A stretch of DNA of 64,000 nt from Pseudomonas grimontii (GTDB lineage: Bacteria; Pseudomonadota; Gammaproteobacteria; Pseudomonadales; Pseudomonadaceae): the NCBI RefSeq assembly GCF_007858185.1, contig NZ_VFES01000010.1, positions 62,001 to 126,000 on the forward strand, given 5' to 3'. The notes under the pieces were generated by a model that saw nothing but the letters and a program-made list of their open reading frames with translations, ran no database searches and was not told the origin of the DNA. Made by a program: the position numbers and the translations under genes. How positions within the stretch are numbered: position 1 is the stretch's first letter; every line of letters starts with the position of its first letter. Of this stretch, positions 34,154-42,209 are shown one piece after another.

Positions 34154-34231
34154 TATCGGGGGCAAGCCCCCTCCCACATTTGAAGGTATTCACAATTCAA
34201 AATGTGGGAGGGAGCTCGCTCCCGATAGCGG
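34154..34231. repeat. REP inverted pair
   Basis: TATCGGGGGCAAGCCCCCTCCCACATT and the inverted AATGTGGGAGGGAGCTCGCTCCCGATAGCGG follow the sdaA stop codon. The second arm is a slightly diverged GAGCTCGCTC subtype. Confidence 0.88.
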
Positions 34232-34535
34232 CAGTTCAAACAATACTGCTCATAAAGTGAACACCAGTATCCCAATGCGCCACCTTTTAGCGCGTCGCAA
34301 ACAGATAAGTAGCTGCCGAACGATTTCCCCTCCGACCACCCGTCACCTGTGCGTGTGGTGACAGACTTTTCCTACGCGCTGAAAGCTCCTTCCCACAAGT
34401 GCTACCGAACTGCTCACACCCCTTGAGTAGGCTCACTCCTACGGCCAAATCGGGTCATATCCCGTACTTCCCGCGCGGGCTTATATAGACGCTTCAGCAG
34501 GTCGTTTTCAGGATTTATTGAATGGCCATTCAAAC

Positions 34536-34553
34536 TTAGGCATGGCATTTGCT
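34536..34553 (+). promoter_or_regulatory. Candidate sigma-54 promoter for gbdR
   Basis: TTAGGCATGGCATTTGCT has a -24-like GG (34539-34540) and a -12-like GC (34551-34552) exactly 12 bases apart, with the TTTGCT form usual at -12. It lies about 95 bases before the gbdR start. In P. aeruginosa gbdR is known to respond to the sigma-54 activators CbrB and NtrC, which makes the match more credible. The -24 element is imperfect. Confidence 0.5.
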
Positions 34554-34649
34554 CTATGAATTCAAAGCCTCTCGCCTTGCCGGATGAAGAGCGCAATAAC
34601 AAGAGCCTCGCCTGAGGCCATCACCCGCTTTGTGTGAGGAGATACCGCC

Positions 34650-35753
34650 ATGACGTCGTTCAACTCCGGGGCCCAACCCCAGAACCGTGCGCCTCAATCC
34701 ATCGGCTTTTTGCTGTTGGACAATTTCACGCTGATTTCACTGGCCTCGGCCGTGGAACCGCTGCGCATGGCTAACCAGCTGTCCGGCCGCGAGCTGTATC
34801 GCTGGACAACCCTGAGTGTCGACGGCAACCAGGTGTGGGCCAGCGACGGTCTGCAAATCACCCCCGATGCCTCCATGCACAAAGCCCCGGCCCTGGACAC
34901 TGTGATTGTGTGCGGCGGCGTGGGTATCCAGCGTACCGTGACCCGTGAACATGTGTCGTGGCTGCAAAGCCAGGCGCGTCAGTCCCGCCGCCTTGGCGCG
35001 GTGTGCACCGGCAGTTGGGCGCTGGCCTGCGCCGGTCTGCTCGACGGGTTTGATTGCAGCGTGCACTGGGAATGCCTGGCGTCGATGCAGGAAGCCTTCC
35101 CGCGCGTGTCGATGAGCACCCGCCTGTTCACCCTCGACCGCAACCGCTTCACCAGTTCGGGCGGCACCGCGCCGCTGGACATGATGCTGCACCTGATCAG
35201 CCGCGACCACGGCCGTGAACTGTCGGCGGCGATCTCCGAAATGTTCGTGTACGAGCGCATCCGCAATGAACAGGATCACCAGCGTGTGCCGCTCAAGCAC
35301 ATGCTTGGCACCAACCAGCCGAAGTTGCAGGAAATCGTCGCGCTGATGGAAGCCAACCTCGAAGAGCCGATCGACCTGGACGAACTGGCGGTGTACGTCG
35401 CCGTGTCGCGTCGCCAGCTGGAGCGGCTGTTCCAGAAATACCTGCACTGTTCGCCGTCGCGCTACTACCTCAAGCTGCGCCTGATTCGCGCACGGCAGTT
35501 GCTCAAGCAAACGCCGATGTCGATCATCGAAGTGGCGTCGGTGTGCGGGTTTGTGTCCACGCCGCACTTCTCCAAGTGCTACCGCGAATACTTCGGCATT
35601 CCGCCACGGGATGAGCGCGTAGGCTCCAACACCACCCAGCAGGTGGCGATGATGCCGATTCCGCAGGCGCTGGTGTTGTCACCGTTGGCAGGACCGATGT
35701 CGGCGTTGAGCCAGGCGCGCAATGAGTCGACTTTCGCGAGCGTACGGCTTTAA
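34650..35753 (+). CDS. gbdR: AraC/GlxA-type regulator of betaine catabolism GbdR
   Basis: A 367-residue regulator with an N-terminal DJ-1/PfpI-like (GlxA) domain (QSIGFLLLDNFTLISLASAVEPLRMANQLSG; CTGSWALACAGLLDG) and a C-terminal AraC HTH pair (~residues 230-330: IDLDELAVYVAVSRRQLERLFQKYL and SIIEVASVCGFVSTPHFSKCYREYFG). Length and sequence fit GbdR, which senses glycine betaine and dimethylglycine and activates gbc, dgc, sox, cbc and sda genes. It is surrounded by its likely targets. Confidence 0.94.
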   Translation: MTSFNSGAQPQNRAPQSIGFLLLDNFTLISLASAVEPLRMANQLSGRELYRWTTLSVDGNQVWASDGLQITPDASMHKAPALDTVIVCGGVGIQRTVTREHVSWLQSQARQSRRLGAVCTGSWALACAGLLDGFDCSVHWECLASMQEAFPRVSMSTRLFTLDRNRFTSSGGTAPLDMMLHLISRDHGRELSAAISEMFVYERIRNEQDHQRVPLKHMLGTNQPKLQEIVALMEANLEEPIDLDELAVYVAVSRRQLERLFQKYLHCSPSRYYLKLRLIRARQLLKQTPMSIIEVASVCGFVSTPHFSKCYREYFGIPPRDERVGSNTTQQVAMMPIPQALVLSPLAGPMSALSQARNESTFASVRL

Positions 35754-35766
35754 ACCGAGTTGACTG

Positions 35767-35853
35767 CATCGGGGGCAAGCCCCCTCCCACATTTGACCGA
35801 GTTGTCATGACGAACATGGCCAGATGTGGGAGGGGGCTTGCCCCCGATAGCGG
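35767..35853. repeat. REP inverted pair
   Basis: GCATCGGGGGCAAGCCCCCTCCCACATTTG and the inverted AGATGTGGGAGGGGGCTTGCCCCCGATAGCGG lie between the convergent gbdR and a small hypothetical gene. Confidence 0.92.
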
Positions 35854-35857
35854 TCGG

Positions 35858-36121
35858 TCAGGCGCCTGAATTCTGTTTGAACTGCACCAAAGCGGGCAAC
35901 AACTGCTTGTCGATTGCCTGCCGCACCGCCGGCAGAATCGTCGCACTGCCGGTGTACATCTGCTCAACCATACCCTTGAGCGCCTTGGCCCGCGCTTCGC
36001 TCAAGCCGCGTACCGCACACTCGCAAGCCTGTTCGGCGCTGGCGCCGCTGGACACCTCGAAACCCAGCGAGCGCAGTTGGCTCAGCAGGTCATCCTGGTC
36101 AATCAAATCCGCATGCATCAT
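35858..36121 (-). CDS. Small hypothetical protein next to gbdR
   Basis: An 87-residue soluble, mostly helical protein: DLIDQDDLLSQLRSLGFEVSSGASAEQACECAVRGLSEARAKALKGMVEQMYTG and a C-terminal amphipathic helix. It has two close cysteines (ACEC). No membrane segment or signal peptide. An AGGA lies upstream of the ATG at 36121. Codon use fits the host, so it is probably a real core gene. I cannot assign a function. Confidence 0.65.
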   Translation of the reverse strand: MMHADLIDQDDLLSQLRSLGFEVSSGASAEQACECAVRGLSEARAKALKGMVEQMYTGSATILPAVRQAIDKQLLPALVQFKQNSGA

Positions 36122-36553
36122 GACGTTTATCCTGGTGAAGGGAGCGGGGATTGACTTGGATTCTGGTAGGCCCCCGGCCGGTCGGCAAGGGCAGAATGCA
36201 CGAATGGCTCAGATGGCTATGAACGTGTCGTTTTCGGGTCATTTACCCATTGAAGTAATAGGCACACTGGCTACCAGCAAACAGCTTGAAGGTTTGGTCA
36301 CCCTCGGGATGTACGGCTCACACAAAGCACTCTGCCCCGATCCAGTCACGGCTGGACCGGGGCTTTTTTGTTTTGGGCATGCGTTTTTGAGGGAGGGGTG
36401 GGGAGGGGATAGCTAGCGGTTGTTGTTTGGCATTAGCATTGCCGCAGTTCAAATGCACAGAATGCCTATATGCTGTTTACGCAGGTGGGCTTGTACCGGC
36501 GTTGTTGACGTTTAAGCCAGCCCAGGTTTTCAGGCAAATCAAAAGGTAATGCA
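36122..36553. other. Intergenic region with terminator and possible small RNA/ORF
   Basis: The 432-base gap ends at the ATPase gene. A strong plus-strand terminator (36334-36367) stands alone, with no annotated gene before it. Upstream of it, an open frame from ATG 36219 (MNVSFSGHLPIEVIGTLATS...) runs straight through the terminator, which argues against a normal gene and for a short RNA with or without a peptide. AAAGG precedes the ATPase start at 36554. Confidence 0.45.
36334..36367 (+). terminator. Orphan intrinsic terminator
   Basis: GCCCCGATCCAG pairs with CTGGACCGGGGC (one mismatch) over TCACGG, followed by TTTTTT. It ends a plus-strand transcript that must start within the 210 bases after the hypothetical gene, since that gene is on the minus strand. 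Confidence 0.8.
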
Positions 36554-37843
36554 ATGCTAAAGCTCTTGTCTCTTAAAGGTGTCGGCCCTGCTGAACAGTT
36601 TGGTCCGGTTGAGTTTGCGCCTCGCCTCAATTTCATCACGGGTGACAACGGTCTTGGCAAAAGCTTCCTGCTGGATGCTGCCTGGTGGGTCTTGACGCGC
36701 ACGTGGGCGCGCGGGTCAGAGGCTCTACCTAGAGAGTCCTCCAGTTCTGCCAGCATTGGTTTTGCGTTTAGCAAGGTGACGACGGGAGACAAGGCGGGTG
36801 AGGTTCATTTCAACGACGGTATTTGGCGTCAGCCGAAGGCGCGCCCATCTATTCCGGGAATTGTTATTTATGCCGGGGTGGACGGCAGCTTTTCTGCTTG
36901 GGATCCCGCGCGTAACTATTGGACTGATCAGCAGGCGGGCACTGAAGAGAGAATTCGAGCGTTTAACTTTTCTCCAGACGAAGTATGGAAAGGTGCCGTG
37001 TCCGACAAGGGCACGAATATATGCAATGGTTTAATTCATGATTGGGTCCGGTGGCAGCGCTCCGCGGGGGACTCCTCTTTCAAAGAGTTGACCGTGGCTT
37101 TGGATGCGCTGTCTCCATCAGGTATTGAAAAGTTGTCGCCTGGCGAGCCTTGCCATATAGGTCCTCTGGACGAGACCGAATACCCAACATTGCGAATGTC
37201 CTACGGCTTGGATGTGCCGTTGGTTCACGCCTCTGCCGGGATGCGTCGAATTGCTGCGCTGGCTTACATGATTGTTTGGACCTGGAACGGTCATAAACGA
37301 GCCTGCAAGCAGCGAAAGGTCAATCCTGCTAAGGAGATCATTTTTCTGATTGACGAAGTCGAATGCCATTTGCATCCGCAGTGGCAGCGGCGAATCGTGC
37401 CTGCTCTGCTGAAAGTGGTAGAGGAGATGACTCAAGAAAAAGTTGCTGTACAACTGATCGTGGCGACCCATTCTCCGTTGGTATTGGCCTCTGCCGAGCC
37501 TGAGTTTATTGAAGAGAAAGATGCGGTTTTCAATATTCACCTTGAGGATGGACAGGCCAAAGTCACCAAAGAGGTGTGGTCTAAGCAAGGCGACGTGGTG
37601 AACTGGTTGGTGTCGGATGTTTTTGGTTTGCAACAGGCGCGGTCGGTAGCAGCAGAAGAAGCAATCGAAGCCGCTGAAGCGTGGATGCGTGGCGATAAGG
37701 AGCAACTGCCGGAAAAGCTGAATTCGAAGTCTGCTATTCATCAAGAGTTGGTTCGTGTTTTGCCGGGCCTTGATGATTTTTGGCCACGATGGATAGTTTC
37801 CCAAGGAAAGTCCGGGAAAGAATCGAAAGGGAAAAAGCAATGA
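36554..37843 (+). CDS. AAA/ABC-type ATPase of a two-gene defence-like module
   Basis: A 429-residue OLD/PtuA-like ATPase without a TOPRIM domain. Walker A GDNGLGKSF is at residues 30-38, the ABC-like signature VHASAGMRRIAALAYM at ~224-239, Walker B IFLIDEVECHLHPQWQ at ~263-278 and the switch His in LIVATHSPLV (~301-310). Such ATPases pair with nucleases in anti-phage systems. Its stop overlaps the start of an HNH-like gene by four bases. Base composition is AT-richer than the flanking betaine genes, suggesting transfer. Start ATG 36554 has an AAAGG site. The phage target or trigger is unknown. Confidence 0.85.
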   Translation: MLKLLSLKGVGPAEQFGPVEFAPRLNFITGDNGLGKSFLLDAAWWVLTRTWARGSEALPRESSSSASIGFAFSKVTTGDKAGEVHFNDGIWRQPKARPSIPGIVIYAGVDGSFSAWDPARNYWTDQQAGTEERIRAFNFSPDEVWKGAVSDKGTNICNGLIHDWVRWQRSAGDSSFKELTVALDALSPSGIEKLSPGEPCHIGPLDETEYPTLRMSYGLDVPLVHASAGMRRIAALAYMIVWTWNGHKRACKQRKVNPAKEIIFLIDEVECHLHPQWQRRIVPALLKVVEEMTQEKVAVQLIVATHSPLVLASAEPEFIEEKDAVFNIHLEDGQAKVTKEVWSKQGDVVNWLVSDVFGLQQARSVAAEEAIEAAEAWMRGDKEQLPEKLNSKSAIHQELVRVLPGLDDFWPRWIVSQGKSGKESKGKKQ

Positions 37844-38442
37844 CGCCCGTGTCGAACCCGATCCCTGAACCAGATAAATTTGATGAGAAGTGTCGAAAAC
37901 CAGGCGAGGTTTGGTTGAAGGCAAACCCGCTTGCCAAGAGACCAAGAGACTTGTGGTCCCCTTTCAGGCATGCCCTTGCGGACGGATTCGATGATCGGTG
38001 TGGTTATGCTGCGATGTATATCCCCAGCGGTACAGTCGATCATGGCGTCAGTTATAACGAAGACCCATTGCTCGCTTACGAGTGGTTGAACTATCGATAC
38101 ATTGATTCATGGATTAACAGCTCTAAAAGTAAGCAGGTGGCAGCTGATTTGTTGGACCCATTCGAAGTGCAGAAAGGATGGTTTGAGATCAGTTTGCCGT
38201 CTCTTCAACTGGTGTTAACTGACGCTGTTCCAGCGGAGTTCCGAGAGCGCGCTGAAAATACGCTGAAAAGACTTCCGCTCAGAGATGACGAGCGGATATT
38301 GAGGCCTCGCCGCAAATGGCTGAGCCTCTACGAGAAGAGTGGGGATTTAGACATGCTACGTGAAATGGCTCCTCTTATTGCAGCAGCGGTAGAAAAGAAG
38401 CAGGCCCTCGAAGCAGCACAGGCGCCGCATCAAGAGCGATAG
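37840..38442 (+). CDS. HNH-like nuclease partner of the ATPase
   Basis: A 200-residue protein translationally coupled to the ATPase (ATGA overlap at 37840-37843). The centre resembles an HNH core: DDRCGYAAMY (52-60), GTVDH with His68, LAYEWLNYRYIDSWINSSKSK with Asn84 and Asn93, and DPFE (106-109). The usual second zinc Cys after CGY is absent (CGYAAM). This order of motifs is like PtuB-type HNH proteins that accompany PtuA ATPases in Septu. No reverse transcriptase is nearby, so it is not a retron. The upstream in-frame ATG at 37780 is rejected because it lies within the ATPase gene. Confidence 0.7.
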   Translation: MTPVSNPIPEPDKFDEKCRKPGEVWLKANPLAKRPRDLWSPFRHALADGFDDRCGYAAMYIPSGTVDHGVSYNEDPLLAYEWLNYRYIDSWINSSKSKQVAADLLDPFEVQKGWFEISLPSLQLVLTDAVPAEFRERAENTLKRLPLRDDERILRPRRKWLSLYEKSGDLDMLREMAPLIAAAVEKKQALEAAQAPHQER

Positions 38443-38468
38443 TCAACCTAGCGCAACAATCACCAACG

Positions 38469-39629
38469 CTAGCGCTGCAACACGAAGATTCGCGACAGCA
38501 ATTCATCCCGATCGATATAGCATCCCTGGAAATGCCGCGCCCCCGAAGTGGGATCAAACGCATTGCGCGCATGCAGCGTGCGGCGGTTATCGAAGCACCA
38601 CAGCTCACCCGGGTTCAGGCGCTTGACCAGCCGAAAGCGCGCCTCGCGCGTCATTGCGATAAACCGCCGATAAGCCCGATACAGCAACGGCATCTGCGCC
38701 ACCGACGTCTCGAACGGCCCGCGCAAAAAGTTGGCCATGCGAATCTCTGCCACATCCCCCAAGGCATCCAGCGCAATGATCGGCGCGAGGCGGCGGTAGT
38801 CGCTGTGACGGTCTTTGTTGCGAAACTCCACGGGTATTTCACACAAGGCACGAAACGCTTCGGGATCTTCCTCGCGCAGGGCATTGGCGATGGCAAACCC
38901 ATCGACAAAAATACTCTCGCCGCCGTCGGCATCGTTGACCAGGCAATGCAGGAATTGCAGCCCCGGTTGCAGCTCCCGGGTCGGCAAATCACTGTGCAAG
39001 GGCAGGTTGAAAGCGGTGTAGGCATTGCTGTCGGCATCGGCCTTGGATTGCACGTTGAACAGCACGCCGAAATTGCTCTCGCGGATAAACGAAATGCGCT
39101 GCGCAATCGGTGCCAGAGAGCCCGATTCGGTGGGCACGCCGCGCATTTGCGTCAGGCCAGAGTCACGCAAGGCCAGCAGCCATTGCAGCAGCGCCTCTGG
39201 GTCTTGCATGACCGCCGCGTAGTCGAATATGGGCAGTTCGAACGTGTTGTCCCAGAGCCGGGATGTGGGTTTCGCCGCCCGGCGTTCGGCGCGGGATTCC
39301 TCGTCGTAGGCATGGGCCCGCAGCCAGCCGGGATCGTACTGGCTGTGATGACCACCGTGCCATTGCACGCTGAGAAAACCTTGGTCGATACGCGCGCTGA
39401 TGGCGCTGAGGTTTTCATCCACATCGACAATTTCCAGCACCTGCTCGCGGGTGACGCTGTACACACAGTGCGTGCACGGGCAGTTGTCCCGCAGCCACTG
39501 ATGATGAAACGGGCTGACCCGGCCATCGGCCCATTGCACGCGAATCTGATCGTCCAGCACCTGTGCATCGGCGAGGTCGCAGAGCTTGGGGTAAGTACGG
39601 AAATCGGCAACGGCGGCGGCGGTTTGCAT
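38469..39629 (-). CDS. Gamma-butyrobetaine dioxygenase-like oxygenase
   Basis: A 386-residue 2-oxoglutarate/Fe(II) oxygenase of the BBOX/TauD group. The N-terminal DUF971-type zinc domain has Cys50, Cys52 and Cys55 (LRDNCPCTHC). The iron facial triad is His212-x-Asp214 (LPLHSDLPTR) and His353 (DNRRTLHARN). The segment GLQFLHCLVNDADGGESIFVDGF is typical of BBOX. It would hydroxylate gamma-butyrobetaine to L-carnitine. It is the last gene of the cdh operon, 9 bases after cdhB with an AAGGAG site between, which fits feeding carnitine to CdhA. Other TauD-type substrates cannot be excluded. Confidence 0.85.
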   Translation of the reverse strand: MQTAAAVADFRTYPKLCDLADAQVLDDQIRVQWADGRVSPFHHQWLRDNCPCTHCVYSVTREQVLEIVDVDENLSAISARIDQGFLSVQWHGGHHSQYDPGWLRAHAYDEESRAERRAAKPTSRLWDNTFELPIFDYAAVMQDPEALLQWLLALRDSGLTQMRGVPTESGSLAPIAQRISFIRESNFGVLFNVQSKADADSNAYTAFNLPLHSDLPTRELQPGLQFLHCLVNDADGGESIFVDGFAIANALREEDPEAFRALCEIPVEFRNKDRHSDYRRLAPIIALDALGDVAEIRMANFLRGPFETSVAQMPLLYRAYRRFIAMTREARFRLVKRLNPGELWCFDNRRTLHARNAFDPTSGARHFQGCYIDRDELLSRIFVLQR

Positions 39630-39638
39630 GATGGCTCC

Positions 39639-40115
39639 TTATTTTTTCGGTGGCAGTGCAATCACTCGGCCGAGGAGGGCGGGCCTTGGCAGGTCGGCTT
39701 GTTCAGCGCTGATCGCAACGAGTTTGTCCAACGTCGCCTCGGCAAACGGCGCCGAATGCGGACCGGCCAGGTCGACGTGCAGCAGCATCTGTTCGTTGCC
39801 GGCGAGTTCTTTCTCATCGCCCACCAAATGCAGGCTGTGATAGAGGTGCAGGCGCTTGGCGTCGTGGGCGATCAGTTGCGTGTGCACTTCCACTTCGGCG
39901 CCGAGTTTCACCTCGTGCAAGTAGTTCAGGTGCAGTTCCAGGGTGAACAGCGAATGGCCGCTGGTTTCGCGGTTGTCGCTGTCCAAGCCGAGGGTGTCCA
40001 TCAGCGCGTCGGTGGCGTAGCTGAAGATCAGCAGGTAGTACGCGTCGCGCAGGTGGCCGTTGTAGTCGACCCAGTCGGCAAGGACTGGGGTGGTGTAGGT
40101 GGTCAGCGCAGGCAT
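39639..40115 (-). CDS. cdhB: Betainyl-CoA thioesterase CdhB
   Basis: A 158-residue hotdog-fold thioesterase: LADWVDYNGHLRDAYYLLIFSYATDALMDTLG carries the catalytic Asp/Asn helix of the 4-hydroxybenzoyl-CoA thioesterase type. In the carnitine pathway it releases glycine betaine from betainyl-CoA made by CdhC. It is 13 bases downstream of cdhA in the caiX-cdhCAB order known from P. aeruginosa. Confidence 0.9.
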   Translation of the reverse strand: MPALTTYTTPVLADWVDYNGHLRDAYYLLIFSYATDALMDTLGLDSDNRETSGHSLFTLELHLNYLHEVKLGAEVEVHTQLIAHDAKRLHLYHSLHLVGDEKELAGNEQMLLHVDLAGPHSAPFAEATLDKLVAISAEQADLPRPALLGRVIALPPKK

Positions 40116-40128
40116 GGTGAGGGTTCCG

Positions 40129-41094
40129 TTATTCGGCGAAGGTCATGCCGTGCTTGGCTTTGGTGGTTTTCACCGCTTCCAGCACCGCCAGCAGGCAATC
40201 ATCACGATAGCGTTCCAGTGCCGAAATGCTGTGTTTGCCCAACTGATCGCTGGTGCCATCGACCACATCGTCGATCAGCTTGTCGGTCAGTTCCGGCGCC
40301 GGCAGGTAGGTCCACGGCAGCTGCAACGCCGGGCCGAACTGCGCCATGAAGTGGCGCATACCCGCATCGCCGCCCGCCAGGGTGTAGGTGAGGAAGGTGC
40401 CCATGAACGACCAGCGCAAGCCGGCGCCAAAGCGAATCGCGTCATCGATCTCGCCGGTGGTGGCCACGCCGTCATTCACCAGGTGCAGCGCCTCGCGCCA
40501 CAGCGCTTCGAGCAAGCGGTCGGCGATAAAACCGGGGACTTCCTTGCGCACATGCAGCGGGCGCATGCCGAGGGACTCATACACCCTGATCGCGGCCTGG
40601 ATCGCTGCCGGCGCGGTGTGCTTGCCGCCGACCACTTCCACCAACGGCAACAGATAGACCGGGTTGAACGGATGGCCGACCACGCAGCGTTCCGGGTGGG
40701 TCGAGCCCTCGTAGAACTCACTCGGCAACAGCCCGGAGGTACTCGAACCGATCAATGCATTGGGCTTGGCCGCTGCGCTGATCTTGCTGTGCAATTCCAG
40801 TTTCAGTTCCAGGCGTTCCGGGGCACTTTCCTGGATGAAGTCGGCGTCTTTCACGCACTCTTCAATGGTTGGGACAAAGCGCAGGCGGTCTTGCGATGCG
40901 CCGGGTGCGAGGCCCTGTTTTTCCAGGGCGCCCCAGGCATTGGCGACGCGTTTGCGCAACGCCGCTTCGGCACCCGGTGCGGGGTCCCAGGCGACCACAT
41001 CGAGGCCGTGGGCCAGGGCGCGGGACACCCAGCCGCTGCCGATGACACCGCTGCCGAGGGCGGCGAAGGTTTTGATTTCAGTGATAAAGCGCAT
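40129..41094 (-). CDS. cdhA: L-carnitine 3-dehydrogenase
   Basis: A 321-residue 3-hydroxyacyl-CoA dehydrogenase-like enzyme with the NAD motif FAALGSGVIGSGWVSRALAHGLDVVAWDP and the catalytic VGHPFNPVYLLPLVEVVGG block. It oxidises L-carnitine to 3-dehydrocarnitine. ATG 41094 (MRFITEIKTF) is chosen; the upstream in-frame ATG at 41121 has no homology. A REP pair fills the gap to cdhC. Confidence 0.94.
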   Translation of the reverse strand: MRFITEIKTFAALGSGVIGSGWVSRALAHGLDVVAWDPAPGAEAALRKRVANAWGALEKQGLAPGASQDRLRFVPTIEECVKDADFIQESAPERLELKLELHSKISAAAKPNALIGSSTSGLLPSEFYEGSTHPERCVVGHPFNPVYLLPLVEVVGGKHTAPAAIQAAIRVYESLGMRPLHVRKEVPGFIADRLLEALWREALHLVNDGVATTGEIDDAIRFGAGLRWSFMGTFLTYTLAGGDAGMRHFMAQFGPALQLPWTYLPAPELTDKLIDDVVDGTSDQLGKHSISALERYRDDCLLAVLEAVKTTKAKHGMTFAE

Positions 41095-41144
41095 GGTGAC
41101 GATCCTGAAGTATTCACACATTCTGTTTTGGGAACCGGCTCAAA

Positions 41145-41235
41145 CTGTGGGAGGGGGCTTGCTCCCGATTGCGGTGTGTCAGTTGATGGATCTATTGGCT
41201 GATCCACCGCAATCGGGAGCAAGCCCCCTCCCACA
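41145..41235. repeat. REP inverted pair inside the carnitine operon
   Basis: CTGTGGGAGGGGGCTTGCTCCCGATTGCGGTG and its inverted copy lie between cdhC and cdhA, a rare case here of a REP pair inside a likely operon. Such repeats can alter mRNA decay and so the ratio of upstream to downstream products. Confidence 0.9.
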
Positions 41236-41248
41236 TTTTTTGATTCGG

Positions 41249-42136
41249 TTAGCCGCGCTTGGTCAGGCCCATCTTGATGCGGCCTTCCGCCGGGGTCATG
41301 ACCCGTGCGCCCAGGCGGCTGAGAATTTCACTGGCGCGTTCCACCAGTTGGCCGTTGGTGGCGAGTACGCCCTTGTCCAGCCACAGGTTGTCTTCCAGGC
41401 CGACCCGTACGTTGCCGCCCAGCAGCACTGCTTGTGCGGCCATGGGCATTTGCATACGGCCGATCCCGAACCCGGCCCACACCGCGTCGGCCGGCAGGTT
41501 GTCGACCATGGCTTTCATCGTGGTGGTGTCGGCCGGAGCGCCCCATGGGATGCCCAGGCACAGTTGGAACAGCGGGTTATCGAGCAGGCCTTCCTTGATC
41601 ATCTGCTTGGCGAACCACAGGTGGCCGGTGTCGAAGATTTCCAGTTCGGCTTTGACGCCCAGCTCTTGGATGCGCTTGGCGCCCGCCCTCAGCTGCGCCG
41701 GGGTGGAGACGTAAATCGTGTCGCCATCGCCAAAATTCAGGGTGCCGCAGTCCAGGGTGCAGATTTCCGGCAGCAGTTCTTCTACATGGGCCAGGCGGGT
41801 CAGTGGGCCGACCAGATCGGTATTGGGGCCGAATTCCATCGGGTTCTCGCCGCCGCCGATCTCGAGGTCGCCGCCCATGCCGGCGGTGAGGTTGACGATG
41901 ATGTCGATGTCAGCCTCGCGGATGCGCTCCATCACTTCGCGGTACAGGGCGACGTCGCGGCTGAACTTGCCGGTCTCGGGGTCGCGCACATGGCAGTGCA
42001 CCACAGTGGCACCGGCCTTGGCGGCTTCCACGGCGGCGGCGGCGATTTGTTTGGGGGTGACCGGCACGTGTGGGCTTCTGGCGGTCGTGTCGCCAGCACC
42101 GGTGAGTGCGCAGGTGATGATGACGTCGTGGTTCAT
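41249..42136 (-). CDS. cdhC: 3-dehydrocarnitine cleavage enzyme (BKACE, DUF849)
   Basis: A 295-residue DUF849 protein. MNHDVIITCALTGAGDTTARSPHVPVTPKQIAAAAVEAAKAGATVVHCHVRDPETG includes the zinc-binding HCHVRD motif. GNVRVGLEDNLWL near the C-terminus carries another family motif. BKACE enzymes condense a beta-keto acid with acetyl-CoA; CdhC turns dehydrocarnitine into betainyl-CoA and acetoacetate. ATG 42136 is chosen since the first 19 codons of the longer frame show no homology. Confidence 0.94.
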   Translation of the reverse strand: MNHDVIITCALTGAGDTTARSPHVPVTPKQIAAAAVEAAKAGATVVHCHVRDPETGKFSRDVALYREVMERIREADIDIIVNLTAGMGGDLEIGGGENPMEFGPNTDLVGPLTRLAHVEELLPEICTLDCGTLNFGDGDTIYVSTPAQLRAGAKRIQELGVKAELEIFDTGHLWFAKQMIKEGLLDNPLFQLCLGIPWGAPADTTTMKAMVDNLPADAVWAGFGIGRMQMPMAAQAVLLGGNVRVGLEDNLWLDKGVLATNGQLVERASEILSRLGARVMTPAEGRIKMGLTKRG

Positions 42137-42209
42137 GGGGCGGTTCCTTACAGGCGTAGTGGTGCCGCTCGCAGCCAGGAGCGGCTGCGACACGGTGGTT
42201 CGAATCAGG

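Larger units (their letters stand above)
34140..34649. other. gbdR upstream region
   Basis: A 510-base gap with a REP pair at its left end (34154-34231) and a sigma-54-like promoter (34536-34553) near its right end. A 62-codon minus-strand open frame at 34414-34602 has no homology I recognise and is not called. GAGGAGATA precedes the gbdR ATG. Confidence 0.55.

Noticed and set aside
34414..34602. A 62-codon minus-strand frame upstream of gbdR
   Set aside because: No ribosome-binding site or homology; it covers the likely gbdR promoter.
36554..38442. Retron or Gabija identity for the ATPase/HNH pair
   Set aside because: No reverse transcriptase or msr/msd-like RNA and no TOPRIM or UvrD-like helicase domain was seen.
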